Shown: positions 18,730 to 26,983 of the stretch, in pieces
Numbering within the stretch: the stretch's first letter is position 1
How the letters are laid out: the number at the start of each line of letters is the position of its first letter
NCBI GenBank assembly: GCA_020347665.1
Contig: CP070737.1
Location: 790,707-828,676, forward strand
Source: Nitrospiraceae bacterium
Lineage (GTDB): Bacteria; Nitrospirota; Thermodesulfovibrionia; Thermodesulfovibrionales; UBA6898
Direction: 5' to 3'
Length of the DNA: 37,970 bases
Notes under the pieces: generated by a model
Database searches by the model: none
Told to the model about the DNA's origin: nothing
The model's input: only the letters and a program-made list of their open reading frames with translations
Position numbers and translations under genes: made by a program

Positions 18730-19246
18730 GTATGTTCTTATCGCATTAACGTTCCTGATCTGCCTTTTTGTTTTTGAATACTATTTCTTATTTCCAAGGT
18801 CTGCATCAATGGGGGAATCTATACGAACGTCATATTTTACGTTGTTGAAATACAAACAGGTTATCAGTGAGTCTGGGAACACTGAAGGGGAAATCCAATC
18901 GGCAATTGGTGAAATTCATAACATTGAGAAGAAACTGATTGATGCAAAAAATGAATTGTTTGCTTCTGCGTCATTGCAGGGCGAAATATCAGGGCTTGCG
19001 AAAAAAGCCAATATGCAGATTGCAACGATCAGACCGCTTTCGTCGATATCTTTAAATAATTATAGTGCGATCCCTCTCTATATCGAGGGTGATGGAGACA
19101 TAAAGCAAATTGCTGATTTCTTTAAATATTTGGAGTCAAGTGATTTCATTATTAAAATAGACAAAATGCATTTAAATATAACCAATATACAGAATCCGAA
19201 GATACTGAAATTCAAAATACAAGTTTCTGCTTTAATGAAGATATGA
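18716..19246 (+). CDS. gspM: GspM/PilO-like inner-membrane secretion protein
   Basis: A short cytoplasmic N-terminus, one transmembrane helix (about 5-25), a coiled coil and a PilO/GspM-type ferredoxin-like domain ending in a strand about LKFKIQVSALM. The position directly after gspL fits GspM. I chose the TTG at 18716, 9 nt after GGAGG; an ATG at 18677 would lie deep inside gspL. It overlaps the following gene by ATGA. Sequence similarity is weak, as is usual for this family, so the call leans on topology and context. Confidence 0.68.
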   Translation: MTRNKYVLIALTFLICLFVFEYYFLFPRSASMGESIRTSYFTLLKYKQVISESGNTEGEIQSAIGEIHNIEKKLIDAKNELFASASLQGEISGLAKKANMQIATIRPLSSISLNNYSAIPLYIEGDGDIKQIADFFKYLESSDFIIKIDKMHLNITNIQNPKILKFKIQVSALMKI

Positions 19247-19740
19247 TAAGAAAGATTATTATGCTTTGCTTGATTGCCGCTCTGTTTGTCTATATGCTTG
19301 TATATTTTATAACAGATGCAATTCTCTATGATCCGTTTTCCGGCAGTGTCCCAAAAGAGTTTAAGCCGAGGCAGGATGACTTCGCTTTGATGCCGCAATA
19401 TGCCCCCGCATGGAACAGTATGATCTATGAGAAGAATCTTTTCAGCCCGTCTCGGTCGTATATGCGCTCAGTAATACCAAGAAAGACTCCCGATATTCCG
19501 CCCGCTGCTAGACCTGTGATTGCCTTGAAGGGTATCGTAATCGATGCGTTTGGCGATTATGTTGCGTATGTAACAATTGATAGGCAGAAGGCGGTTCCCA
19601 TGAGGAAAGGTGATAAAATCGAAGATGTTGAACTTGTCGATATATCTGACCGAAAAATTGTGTTACAATGGAACACTGAAAAAATTAATCTGACTATGGA
19701 TAAAATTAAAACAATAGTCAAACCACGTTTGAAGCGATGA
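19243..19740 (+). CDS. GspC-like inner-membrane secretion protein
   Basis: A 165-residue bitopic protein with an N-terminal membrane helix (about 5-25). The periplasmic part contains YEKNLFSPSRSY, the motif of GspC homology-region proteins, and a beta-rich HR domain with VIALKGIVIDAFGDYVAYV and MRKGDKIEDVELVDIS. It has no PDZ domain. GspC links the inner platform to the secretin, which is the next gene. Both boundaries overlap the neighbouring genes by ATGA. PilP would be the type IV pilus equivalent. Confidence 0.7.
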   Translation: MIRKIIMLCLIAALFVYMLVYFITDAILYDPFSGSVPKEFKPRQDDFALMPQYAPAWNSMIYEKNLFSPSRSYMRSVIPRKTPDIPPAARPVIALKGIVIDAFGDYVAYVTIDRQKAVPMRKGDKIEDVELVDISDRKIVLQWNTEKINLTMDKIKTIVKPRLKR

Positions 19741-21704
19741 GAAAGAGGCTTTTCATAGCTCTTCTGATACTGCTTTTTGCGGTTTCGTGTGCTCCGAAAG
19801 AGACAGTACAGCCGGAGCTGCCTGTAGAGGAAGAGCCGACCGAAGATGTTCTGAAACTGCCAGATAGTATCCCTGAACCGCGGATTGAAGAAAAACCGGA
19901 ACCTGTTGTTAAGGCTGATGTTAAGAAAACGGCCGATGAACAGCAATATATCATGCTGAACTTTGAAAATGCCGATATAGAAACCGTTGTTTCTACCATT
20001 GGTGAGATGTTGAATATTAATTATATTTTGACACCAGGTGTGAGCGGAAATATAACCATACAGTCTCACCAGAAAGTGCCCTTGAATGAGTTATTCGCTG
20101 TTTTTCAGACAATTCTTGCTCTCAACGGCTTTACTGCTGTTAAGGAGGGCAGTTTCTATAAAATTGTGGCACTTGAAACCGTCAAGCAGCAATCTGTTCA
20201 GATAGAAGCGGGGAAAGAGCCTACTATCCCAAAAGATGCAAGCTTTGTCACCCATAGTATCCCGCTTGAATATGTTAGTGCAGATGACGTTGCTAATATC
20301 ATCAGGAATCTCATGCCTCGGGGCACGGATATTATTGTCTATGAGCCGGGGAATATGTTGATCATAACCGCACCTCCCACGGGATTGCTGAAAGTTTTCA
20401 AGCTTCTGGAAATAATCGATATTCCATCTACTGAGAAAGATACGGTGAGAACGTTTGTGTATCATGTGGAAAATGCCGAGGCCAAGAAACTGGCGGCAAT
20501 TCTGAAAAAGATGTACAGCGACAAAAAGACCGATGGAAAGGCCAAAACAGTCAAATCGGTTACGCCTGCTGCAACGACCCCTACACCGAAAACTGCCCGG
20601 AGACGGGTCCAGCCGGCTCGCCAGAGAGTAACGCCGGCACCGGTCGAAGGACTTGCTGCTACGATTGAGGGAGAAATCATCATAGAGGCATTTGAGGACA
20701 TAAATGCCTTACTTATCCAGACTACCCCCCGCGGTTATTTGGCACTTCTCGAGACGATCAAGAAACTGGATATACAGCCTAAGCAGGTTCTCATTGAAGT
20801 GCTCATTGCAGAGATTACCTTGGATGACACAACCAAACTTGGCATCGAATGGCTTTTACGGGGAGAAATTCTTGATGATAAAAATATTTATAATCTCATC
20901 GGCGGTTTTACCGATGGAGGAATTGCATTTGATCCAACCATAGAGCCCTCGGGAGAATTTGTATCTGAACTTCCTACCGGTGCATTTGCCAATATATTTG
21001 ACCCGTTGCGGTTTAATGTACTAATTTCTGCTGCAGCTGCAACTGACAAGATTAATGTGCTTGCAAGTCCTCATATACTTGGTGTTGATAATCAGGAGGC
21101 AAAGATCGAAATTGCCGATGAGGTGCCGGTAGCTACGTCAATTTCGCAGCCACAGGATGTAACGGCAAATACCATATCGCAGGTACAGTTTAAATCTGCC
21201 GGTATTATCCTGACCGTTACGCCCCATATTAACGAAAAAAAACAGGTTAAACTGAAAATAACGCAGGAGGCAAGCCAGTTAGGAGAAAAGGTGCCGATAG
21301 CGGGTGAAGATTATCAGGGATTCAGGACCCGCAAGGTTACCACGACAGCTATTGTCCAGGATGGCCATACCCTGGTGCTCGGCGGTATTATTTCGACAAG
21401 AACGCAGCAGACCCGAAGCGGGCTTCCCTATCTGAGCAAGATACCGATTCTCGGGTACCTCTTTGGTACCACGACCGATGAAGACGAGCGGAATGAACTT
21501 CTCCTCATGGTTACACCGCATGTTGTAGGGAGCCATGATGAAGCTGATCTCCTTACTGCGGAATATGAGAGCAGGGTTGCAGAACTGCAGAGACTGATCG
21601 AAACAAGAGCAGATAGAAAGAAGCTTGGCCAACTGGAATACAGACGAGAAACGGGAAAAGAATCTTTAGAGGAAAAACAGCCAGATATACATCTGCACGA
21701 ATGA
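19737..21704 (+). CDS. gspD: Type II secretion outer-membrane secretin GspD
   Basis: A secretin that forms the outer-membrane channel. A lipoprotein signal ends in AVSC (Cys18). An N0 domain starts at the segment MLNFENADIETVVSTIG (about 73-89), then N1 and N2 ring-building domains with PTGLLKVFKLLEIID, a low-complexity Pro/Thr/Ala linker at about 270-300, an N3 domain, and the C-terminal barrel. The barrel carries VPVATSISQ and the secretin signature (VLGGIISTRTQQTRSGLPYLSKIPILGYLFG region). Length is 655 residues. It overlaps the GspC-like gene by ATGA and closes the operon. Confidence 0.93.
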   Translation: MRKRLFIALLILLFAVSCAPKETVQPELPVEEEPTEDVLKLPDSIPEPRIEEKPEPVVKADVKKTADEQQYIMLNFENADIETVVSTIGEMLNINYILTPGVSGNITIQSHQKVPLNELFAVFQTILALNGFTAVKEGSFYKIVALETVKQQSVQIEAGKEPTIPKDASFVTHSIPLEYVSADDVANIIRNLMPRGTDIIVYEPGNMLIITAPPTGLLKVFKLLEIIDIPSTEKDTVRTFVYHVENAEAKKLAAILKKMYSDKKTDGKAKTVKSVTPAATTPTPKTARRRVQPARQRVTPAPVEGLAATIEGEIIIEAFEDINALLIQTTPRGYLALLETIKKLDIQPKQVLIEVLIAEITLDDTTKLGIEWLLRGEILDDKNIYNLIGGFTDGGIAFDPTIEPSGEFVSELPTGAFANIFDPLRFNVLISAAAATDKINVLASPHILGVDNQEAKIEIADEVPVATSISQPQDVTANTISQVQFKSAGIILTVTPHINEKKQVKLKITQEASQLGEKVPIAGEDYQGFRTRKVTTTAIVQDGHTLVLGGIISTRTQQTRSGLPYLSKIPILGYLFGTTTDEDERNELLLMVTPHVVGSHDEADLLTAEYESRVAELQRLIETRADRKKLGQLEYRRETGKESLEEKQPDIHLHE

Positions 21705-21806
21705 GAATAAACATGATTCGACGGTCTATTTTACAGTGCTCATTTTATGAGAATTTTGTTGGTGTTGTTTATATAACAGAACACAAAAAAGGGGGACAAC
21801 CTTAGC

Positions 21807-23009
21807 ATGCTTTCTAGGAGAGTTACGAAAATAAAACCATCGCCAACCTTGGCAATAGATGCTAAAGCAAAGGCCATGAAGGCGTCCGGTGAAGATGTGA
21901 TCAACTTTGGAGTAGGTGAACCAGATTTTGATACACCTGAACATATCAAGGAAGCCGCAGTACGGGCCCTGAAAGATGGATTTACGAAATATACAGCGGT
22001 AGGAGGGATCGACCCACTCAAGGACGCAATTATCAAAAAATTAGAAGAGGATAACGGACTTGCCTATAAAAGAGAGGAGATAATCGTTTCCTGCGGCGCT
22101 AAACACAGTCTGTACAATATTGCGCAGGCCCTGTACGGCCCCGGAGATGAGGTGATTATTCCGGCGCCATACTGGGTATCATATCCTGACCAGGTAGTTA
22201 TGAACGATGCAACTCCGGTAATTGTGGAAACAGATGAATCGAATTCTTTTATGATTACTCCGGATCACCTTGTGAATAATGTTTCGGACAAAACGAAGGC
22301 ATTGATTCTTAACTATCCTTCAAATCCTACAGGACTTGCATATGATATGAAAACCCTTCAGAAGATTGCCGAAATTGCCGTAAAACATAAGTTCATTATC
22401 GTATCTGACGAGATTTATGAAAAGCTCACGTATGATGGTATCAAGCACACCAGTATCGCTTCGCTGGGGAGAGAAATTCAGTCCCGGACACTTGTGGTAA
22501 ACGGCCTTTCAAAATCACATGCCATGACGGGATGGAGAATTGGTTATACCGCAGGACCAGCTGAAATTGTTAAAGCAATGACGAAAATTCAAAGTCAATC
22601 GACGTCGAATCCGAATTCTATTGCCCAGATTGCCGCTCGAGAGGCATTAACCGGCCCACAGGAGTTCCTTACCCATATGATCGATCAGTTTGACAGCAGA
22701 AGAAAATTTCTTGTAAACGAGCTTAACAGCATCGATGGTATTCATTGTACCATGCCAAAAGGGGCCTTTTATGTTTTTCCGAACACATCACTTCTGTACG
22801 GCAAAACATATGGTGGAAAGCAGATATCGTCTTCTTCAGACTTGGCCCTCTATCTTCTTGAAGAGGCAAAAGTTGCGCTGGTACCGGGTGATGCATTTGG
22901 AAATGATAATCATGTGAGGATTTCTTATGCTACGGGACTTGACGATATCAAGCGGGGGATTGGTCGCATAAAAGCGGCTTTAAGCAAACGAGACAGCTCA
23001 GAGCAGTGA
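21807..23009 (+). CDS. aspC: Aspartate aminotransferase, class Ib
   Basis: A PLP aminotransferase of the thermophile/Bacillus AspB subgroup. FGVGEPDFDTPEHI, TKYTAVGGIDPL and YPSNPTG are the subgroup motifs. SDEIYEKLTYDG precedes the Schiff-base lysine in NGLSKSHAMTGWR (about residue 235), and R in HVRISYA near the C-terminus binds the substrate carboxylate. Length is 400 residues. It supplies aspartate and may also act on prephenate, as some class Ib enzymes do. The stop overlaps the GTG start of era. Confidence 0.92.
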   Translation: MLSRRVTKIKPSPTLAIDAKAKAMKASGEDVINFGVGEPDFDTPEHIKEAAVRALKDGFTKYTAVGGIDPLKDAIIKKLEEDNGLAYKREEIIVSCGAKHSLYNIAQALYGPGDEVIIPAPYWVSYPDQVVMNDATPVIVETDESNSFMITPDHLVNNVSDKTKALILNYPSNPTGLAYDMKTLQKIAEIAVKHKFIIVSDEIYEKLTYDGIKHTSIASLGREIQSRTLVVNGLSKSHAMTGWRIGYTAGPAEIVKAMTKIQSQSTSNPNSIAQIAAREALTGPQEFLTHMIDQFDSRRKFLVNELNSIDGIHCTMPKGAFYVFPNTSLLYGKTYGGKQISSSSDLALYLLEEAKVALVPGDAFGNDNHVRISYATGLDDIKRGIGRIKAALSKRDSSEQ

Positions 23010-23893
23010 GCAAGACGTTTCGTTCCGGCTACGTATCTCTCATCGGGAGACCGAATGTCGGAAAATCAACACTTCTCAATAGTCTTCTGGGACAGAAAAT
23101 ATCTATCATTACAGATAAGCCGCAAACAACACGGAACCGGATTGTCGGTATCCGCACACAGTCTGATGCCCAAATAATCTTTATCGATACGCCGGGCATA
23201 CATCAGCCAGCACATAAACTGGGAGAAGTAATGCTCGAAACAGCGGAGAAAGCGCTCCAGGATGTTGATCTCGTCGTTTTTGTGACAGATCCGTATCAAA
23301 CGATGGAACAGAATGCTCATGTCATTGCACGGTTGCAGAGCATTCATATTGCGGTTATACTGGTAATCAGTAAGATTGATGTGATACGGAAGGGAGCATT
23401 GCTTGCGTTGATAGCACGTTATAAAGAATTGTTCCCTTTTCAAGAAATTATTCCCGTATCCGCGATAAATGAAGATGGTCTCGATGATTTAATTGACGCT
23501 ATACAAAAGTGTCTCCCTGTTGGGCCACAATATTATCCGGATGATATCGTTTCTGACCAGATTGAGAGATTTATGGTTTCAGAGATTATTCGTGAGAAGA
23601 TCATGGAGAAAACATCAGACGAGATACCGTATTCAATCGCTGTTGAAATAATGAAATGGGATGACCGCCAGGACGGAATAATATCAATACAGGGATATAT
23701 TTATGTTGAAAGAGAAGGACAAAAAGGTATAATAATAGGGAAGAATGGCCGGATGCTTAGATTAATTGGCATGAAGGCCCGACTTGATATCGAGCGTCTG
23801 CTCGGGACAAAGATCTTTCTTGAGTTATGGGTTAAAGTGAAAAAGAACTGGCGTAACAACAAAATGACGTTGCATGATTTGGGATACAGCTAA
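23006..23893 (+). CDS. era: GTPase Era
   Basis: A GTPase that binds 16S rRNA near its 3' end and helps assemble the 30S subunit. G1 is GRPNVGKS (14-21), switch I includes KPQTTRNR, G3 is DTPG, G4 is SKID and G5 is SAI. A C-terminal KH domain includes GIIIGKNGRMLRLIG. Length is 295 residues. The GTG at 23006 overlaps the aspC stop by 4 nt. recO lies two genes downstream, a common association. Confidence 0.97.
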   Translation: MSKTFRSGYVSLIGRPNVGKSTLLNSLLGQKISIITDKPQTTRNRIVGIRTQSDAQIIFIDTPGIHQPAHKLGEVMLETAEKALQDVDLVVFVTDPYQTMEQNAHVIARLQSIHIAVILVISKIDVIRKGALLALIARYKELFPFQEIIPVSAINEDGLDDLIDAIQKCLPVGPQYYPDDIVSDQIERFMVSEIIREKIMEKTSDEIPYSIAVEIMKWDDRQDGIISIQGYIYVEREGQKGIIIGKNGRMLRLIGMKARLDIERLLGTKIFLELWVKVKKNWRNNKMTLHDLGYS

Positions 23894-24346
23894 ATGGTCG
23901 TTGAAATGCGCGTAGAAGGCCTTTTATTTGATCCGCGAAGTAACATGTATATATTGTTGCTTAAGGAACTCGACTCTGTTCGTACATTACCGATATGGAT
24001 CGGAAAACCTGAAGCGGATTCCATAGCATTGGCCCTGGGAAAAGTTGCTACACCACGACCTCTTACGCATGATCTTATCAAGAATATCACCGATGGACTC
24101 AAAGTTAACATAACTAAGATTGTAATAACCGAGATAATTGATAACACGTATTATGCCTTTATTTATCTTAACGATGGGAAAAAGGAGACATTAATTGATT
24201 CCAGACCCAGTGATGCCGTAGCTATCGCTTTGAGGGTTCATGTCCCGATATTTGTGGATGAGAGTCTCCTGGGTACCAGAACTGCCGACGAACTCGACGA
24301 GTGGCTGAAAAACCTGAGACCTGAAGACTTCGGTAATATTATGTAA
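23894..24346 (+). CDS. Bifunctional nuclease family protein (DUF151)
   Basis: A 150-residue protein of the BFN_dom family, named for a plant nuclease with DNase and RNase activity; the bacterial role is not established. Motifs are LPIWIGKPEADSIALAL (about 35-51), RPLTHDLIKN and the diagnostic IDSRPSDAVAIALR. It begins directly after the era stop and overlaps recO by 1 nt (TAATG). Confidence 0.9.
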   Translation: MVVEMRVEGLLFDPRSNMYILLLKELDSVRTLPIWIGKPEADSIALALGKVATPRPLTHDLIKNITDGLKVNITKIVITEIIDNTYYAFIYLNDGKKETLIDSRPSDAVAIALRVHVPIFVDESLLGTRTADELDEWLKNLRPEDFGNIM

Positions 24347-25104
24347 TGCTGTATAGAACTGAAGGAATCGTATTAAAAACCAGCCTGTTTCATGAAGCAG
24401 ATCTTATCGTTACCTATCTGACAAAAGACTATGGTCTCTTAAAGGTTTTTGCGAAGAGCCCCCGGAAGATCAAGAGCAGATTCGGAAGCAGCCTTGAGCC
24501 GCTTACGCACTCACGGATCTCATTCTGGGGTAAACAGGATGCTGCTCTCCCAAGGCTTACCCAGGCTGACATTATTCATTCTTTCGAATCTCTGAGAAGC
24601 TCAATGCGGTCTTTTTTGATGATCTCGGAATTCATTGAGCTGACGATTAATTTTCTGGCTGAGCGTGATGTCAACCTGAGGGCATATAATCTTTTTATGT
24701 CAACAATGCATTCTCTGGAAAAAGATCACATAACAGACTTTATTGCTCTCTTCTATAAAATAAAATTTCTTGACATAGTGGGTTTTCTTCCCAAACTGGA
24801 TGCATGCGGCAGATGCGGTAAAGAAGGTGAAATATTTTATATTTCCCATGGAACAATTCTTTGTAAGATATGTTCCGGAGGAGCCCTATCATCTTTCAAA
24901 CTTTCAAAAGGCGCAATGAAATTTTATGCACATCTTCTCACGTGGGAATTACAATCCCTGAGCCGGCTGAAACCTGCAGAAGCGATGGTAGTTGAAATCT
25001 CATCGCTTATTGATGAACATATGAAGTATATACTTCAGAAGACATTCAGAACATCAACTTTTACCGTTCCTGATTCACTGAACAACCGGATGATATACTT
25101 ATGA
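24346..25104 (+). CDS. recO: DNA repair protein RecO
   Basis: It mediates RecA loading in the RecFOR pathway. An N-terminal OB fold opens with RTEGIVLKTSLFHEADLIV, followed by a helical domain. A zinc finger is built from C154, C157 (CGRC), C173 and C176 (CKIC). Length is 252 residues. It ends the long plus-strand run and overlaps the end of the convergent DksA-like gene by 6 nt. Confidence 0.94.
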   Translation: MLYRTEGIVLKTSLFHEADLIVTYLTKDYGLLKVFAKSPRKIKSRFGSSLEPLTHSRISFWGKQDAALPRLTQADIIHSFESLRSSMRSFLMISEFIELTINFLAERDVNLRAYNLFMSTMHSLEKDHITDFIALFYKIKFLDIVGFLPKLDACGRCGKEGEIFYISHGTILCKICSGGALSSFKLSKGAMKFYAHLLTWELQSLSRLKPAEAMVVEISSLIDEHMKYILQKTFRTSTFTVPDSLNNRMIYL

Positions 25105-25734
25105 TGCTCTCAGCTTTTCTTCTTCTTCCTGCAACGTTTTGCATTCGATGCACATCGTTGTAACGGGCCTGGCTTCAAGACGTTTCATGTCGATTTCTTT
25201 TCCGCAGTCATCACAAATACCAAACGAACCGGCATCGATTCGATCAATTGCCTCTTCTATTTTTTTCAATAATCTTTGTTCGCGGCCCCTCAAGCGTAAC
25301 ATGAAATTCCTGTCTGTCTCTGCCGAGGCCTGATCACCAAGATCAGGGAATATAGTTTGTCCGGGGAGCTCATTTAACGCAAGTTCTGCTTCATCGAGAA
25401 GAGAAGTCTTTTGTTTTAACAGATCCAGTTTAATGTTCTGTAATTTTTTCTCTCTGAGAGAAGCATGCTTCTTTGGTTTTGACTTGATACCCTTTTTCTT
25501 GGATACCTTTTTTGCCGCGACAACTTTTTCGGTCTTCAGCTTTCGGGATTTCAGTCCTGATGTTATACTTTTTGCCGTACGAGCAGTTTTTTTCTTCGTA
25601 GTACCTTTAGCTGGTTTTGCTTTCGCCTTTTTAACCGGAGATGCTAAAGACTTTCTTTTTGGAGTCTTCTTTTTGGAAGCTGGCGGAGCAGATTTCGTCT
25701 TTTTCCTGGTAGTCTTTTTTGCAGGTTTTCTCAT
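25099..25734 (-). CDS. DksA/TraR-type zinc-finger protein with a lysine/alanine-rich tail
   Basis: The protein has two halves. Residues 1 to about 95 are histone-H1-like, dominated by Lys, Ala, Pro, Ser and Thr (KKTTRKK, KKKTPKRK, KAKAKPAKG). Residues about 100-211 are a DksA/TraR module: a coiled coil, then a four-cysteine zinc finger with C174, C177, C195 and C198 (CDDC...CIEC). DksA-type proteins bind RNA polymerase in its secondary channel; the basic tail suggests DNA or RNA binding. The ATG at 25734 follows an AAGGAG site 11 nt upstream; an earlier in-frame start at 25794 has none. It has its own promoter. Confidence 0.85.
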   Translation of the reverse strand: MRKPAKKTTRKKTKSAPPASKKKTPKRKSLASPVKKAKAKPAKGTTKKKTARTAKSITSGLKSRKLKTEKVVAAKKVSKKKGIKSKPKKHASLREKKLQNIKLDLLKQKTSLLDEAELALNELPGQTIFPDLGDQASAETDRNFMLRLRGREQRLLKKIEEAIDRIDAGSFGICDDCGKEIDMKRLEARPVTTMCIECKTLQEEEEKLRAS

Positions 25735-25765
25735 GGTTATAATAACTCCTTTTTTAAATTCAGAT

Positions 25766-25794
25766 AGACTAACAAAATAGTGCAGTTTAGTCAA
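25766..25794 (-). promoter_or_regulatory. Promoter of the DksA-like gene
   Basis: On the minus strand, TTGACT (25794-25789) and TAGTCT (25771-25766) are separated by 17 nt. The start would lie about 25 nt before the ATG, just ahead of the AAGGAG site. Confidence 0.55.
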
Positions 25795-25848
25795 GGATTC
25801 ATACGGTTAACTATATCAGAAATACTGGTCAGAAGAGGATATAGAGAC

Positions 25849-26385
25849 TCAGGAACAGTTCCTTTGATTTTTCATAAATTCAATTAATTTCACTCTGCTT
25901 TCAGCATCAATATCAATAAATTTGACTCCTACTCCCTGGTCTTCTTCGGAAACGTTAAATCTTTTTGCATGGACGACTTTGCAGGATATTGTTAAAGGTT
26001 TGTCGAGGCCCGGAATATGAAGGGCAATATCGACCATGGTACCTACGTCAAGTTTTGATTTTGTACCAATGAACATGCCGCCCTTACTCACGTTTTTCGT
26101 ATATTCAATGATAAATTTGTCATAACTGAGATATTCTACCTTTAGCCGAGCATCACATCTCTTATCGAATCGTTGATTCTCGACAGGGGTCTCTTTAGTC
26201 AGAAGAGAGGATGACTTTATGAGTGTGCCGCATGACGGGCAGGGGATTTCCGGAAAAGGATTTTGATCAAGGTACTCCTGAAGTAAATCTTCCTTGCAAT
26301 GAGGACACTTATTTGTCGTTCTGCTGATGTGATCCGCACTATCAGAAGATTTTTTTGATAAATCACTTTCAAAATATTCCTGCAT
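25849..26385 (-). CDS. PilZ-domain protein with an N-terminal double-CxxC motif
   Basis: The C-terminal half (about 72-178) is a PilZ domain. RCDAR at 76-80 gives the RxxxR motif and NVSKGG at 98-103 the (D/N)xSxxG motif, so c-di-GMP binding is plausible. The N-terminal part has CPHC (27-30) and CPSC (49-52), which look like a zinc ribbon. It resembles the myxobacterial/delta-type PilZ group. Length is 178 residues. No promoter is obvious; 190 bp of small palindromes (for example TACGATATCTCGTA, 26453-26466) separate it from the divergent selenoprotein gene. It may control the secretion or pilus apparatus, which is inference. Confidence 0.82.
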   Translation of the reverse strand: MQEYFESDLSKKSSDSADHISRTTNKCPHCKEDLLQEYLDQNPFPEIPCPSCGTLIKSSSLLTKETPVENQRFDKRCDARLKVEYLSYDKFIIEYTKNVSKGGMFIGTKSKLDVGTMVDIALHIPGLDKPLTISCKVVHAKRFNVSEEDQGVGVKFIDIDAESRVKLIEFMKNQRNCS

Positions 26386-26575
26386 TGGGTTAGTTTACTT
26401 AAAAATTTCATAAAGATCAATTGACTGTTTTGATCCGGCATCGTACTGATGTTACGATATCTCGTATAGCGATGATGTAATAAGCGATGTTCATGATTTC
26501 TTCACAATTTGATAATACACTAGAAGGCACATAACTATAATAATCACCTTGCAATTCAGCGAAAGGAGATAAACA

Positions 26576-26983
26576 GTGCACGTGACTAAATATCTCATTG
26601 TATTAATGGTATCAGCGATTCTCTTGTCTGTGGGTTCAGTTGCAGATGCGGAAAAGAGCGCCACTGACAGATTTGACCAGTCGTTGAGAAAGGGCGAAGA
26701 AAGGAAAACGCTTGACCCCCAGATGTTCGAGAATGCGCTTATCAAAAAGGCATATCGTGCTGCAAAGGAAATTCCCTGGGTGCTTGACAGCATTTACTGT
26801 TATTGTTATTGCTCGGAATCTCCGACTTTTAGGCATAAAAGTCTGTTAAGTTGTTATGTAGACTTACATGCCGCACGGTGAGACATCTGTCTTAGGGAAG
26901 CCCTGCGGGCTTTCGAACTGTACCAGCAAGGGAATTCTGTAAAAACTATCAAAGAAATTGTGGAAAGAGAGTTTAAGCGTTAA
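26576..26983 (+). CDS. CYCXC-family selenoprotein (UGA read as selenocysteine at residue 102)
   Basis: The frame opens at a GTG, 7 nt after AGGAG, with a signal peptide (about 1-25, ending VADA). The CYCYC motif is at C75, C77 and C79, and C93 lies in the SLLSCYVD segment. At codon 102 (26879-26881) it meets TGA, but the same frame runs 33 further codons to a TAA. The extension reads UDIC, EALRAFELYQ and IKEIVEREF, the helix expected after the HAAxCxxC motif of this family. UGA therefore replaces the first Cys of CxxC (U102, C105). A SECIS-like hairpin follows. The full product is 135 residues, exported, probably metal-binding or redox-active. Ending at 26881 would give a truncated protein. 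No selABCD gene lies in the window. Confidence 0.85.
26897..26913 (+). promoter_or_regulatory. Bacterial SECIS-like hairpin downstream of the in-frame UGA
   Basis: AAGCCC (26898-26903) pairs perfectly with GGGCTT (26907-26912) around a TGC loop; a G-T pair at 26897/26913 can extend it. The loop begins 22 nt after the UGA and has G as its second base. Both agree with what is known of bacterial SECIS elements: an apical loop about 16-37 nt from UGA and a G in the first two loop positions. Confidence 0.72.

Noticed and set aside
26453-26466. Palindrome TACGATATCTCGTA as an operator of the selenoprotein or PilZ gene
   Set aside because: Short, with no associated promoter hexamers at usable spacing; too weak to call.
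26576-26881. CYCYC protein ending at the TGA as a complete 101-residue gene
   Set aside because: The frame continues with a conserved-looking C-terminal helix, a CxxC-type spacing is completed by the UGA codon, and a SECIS-like hairpin follows.
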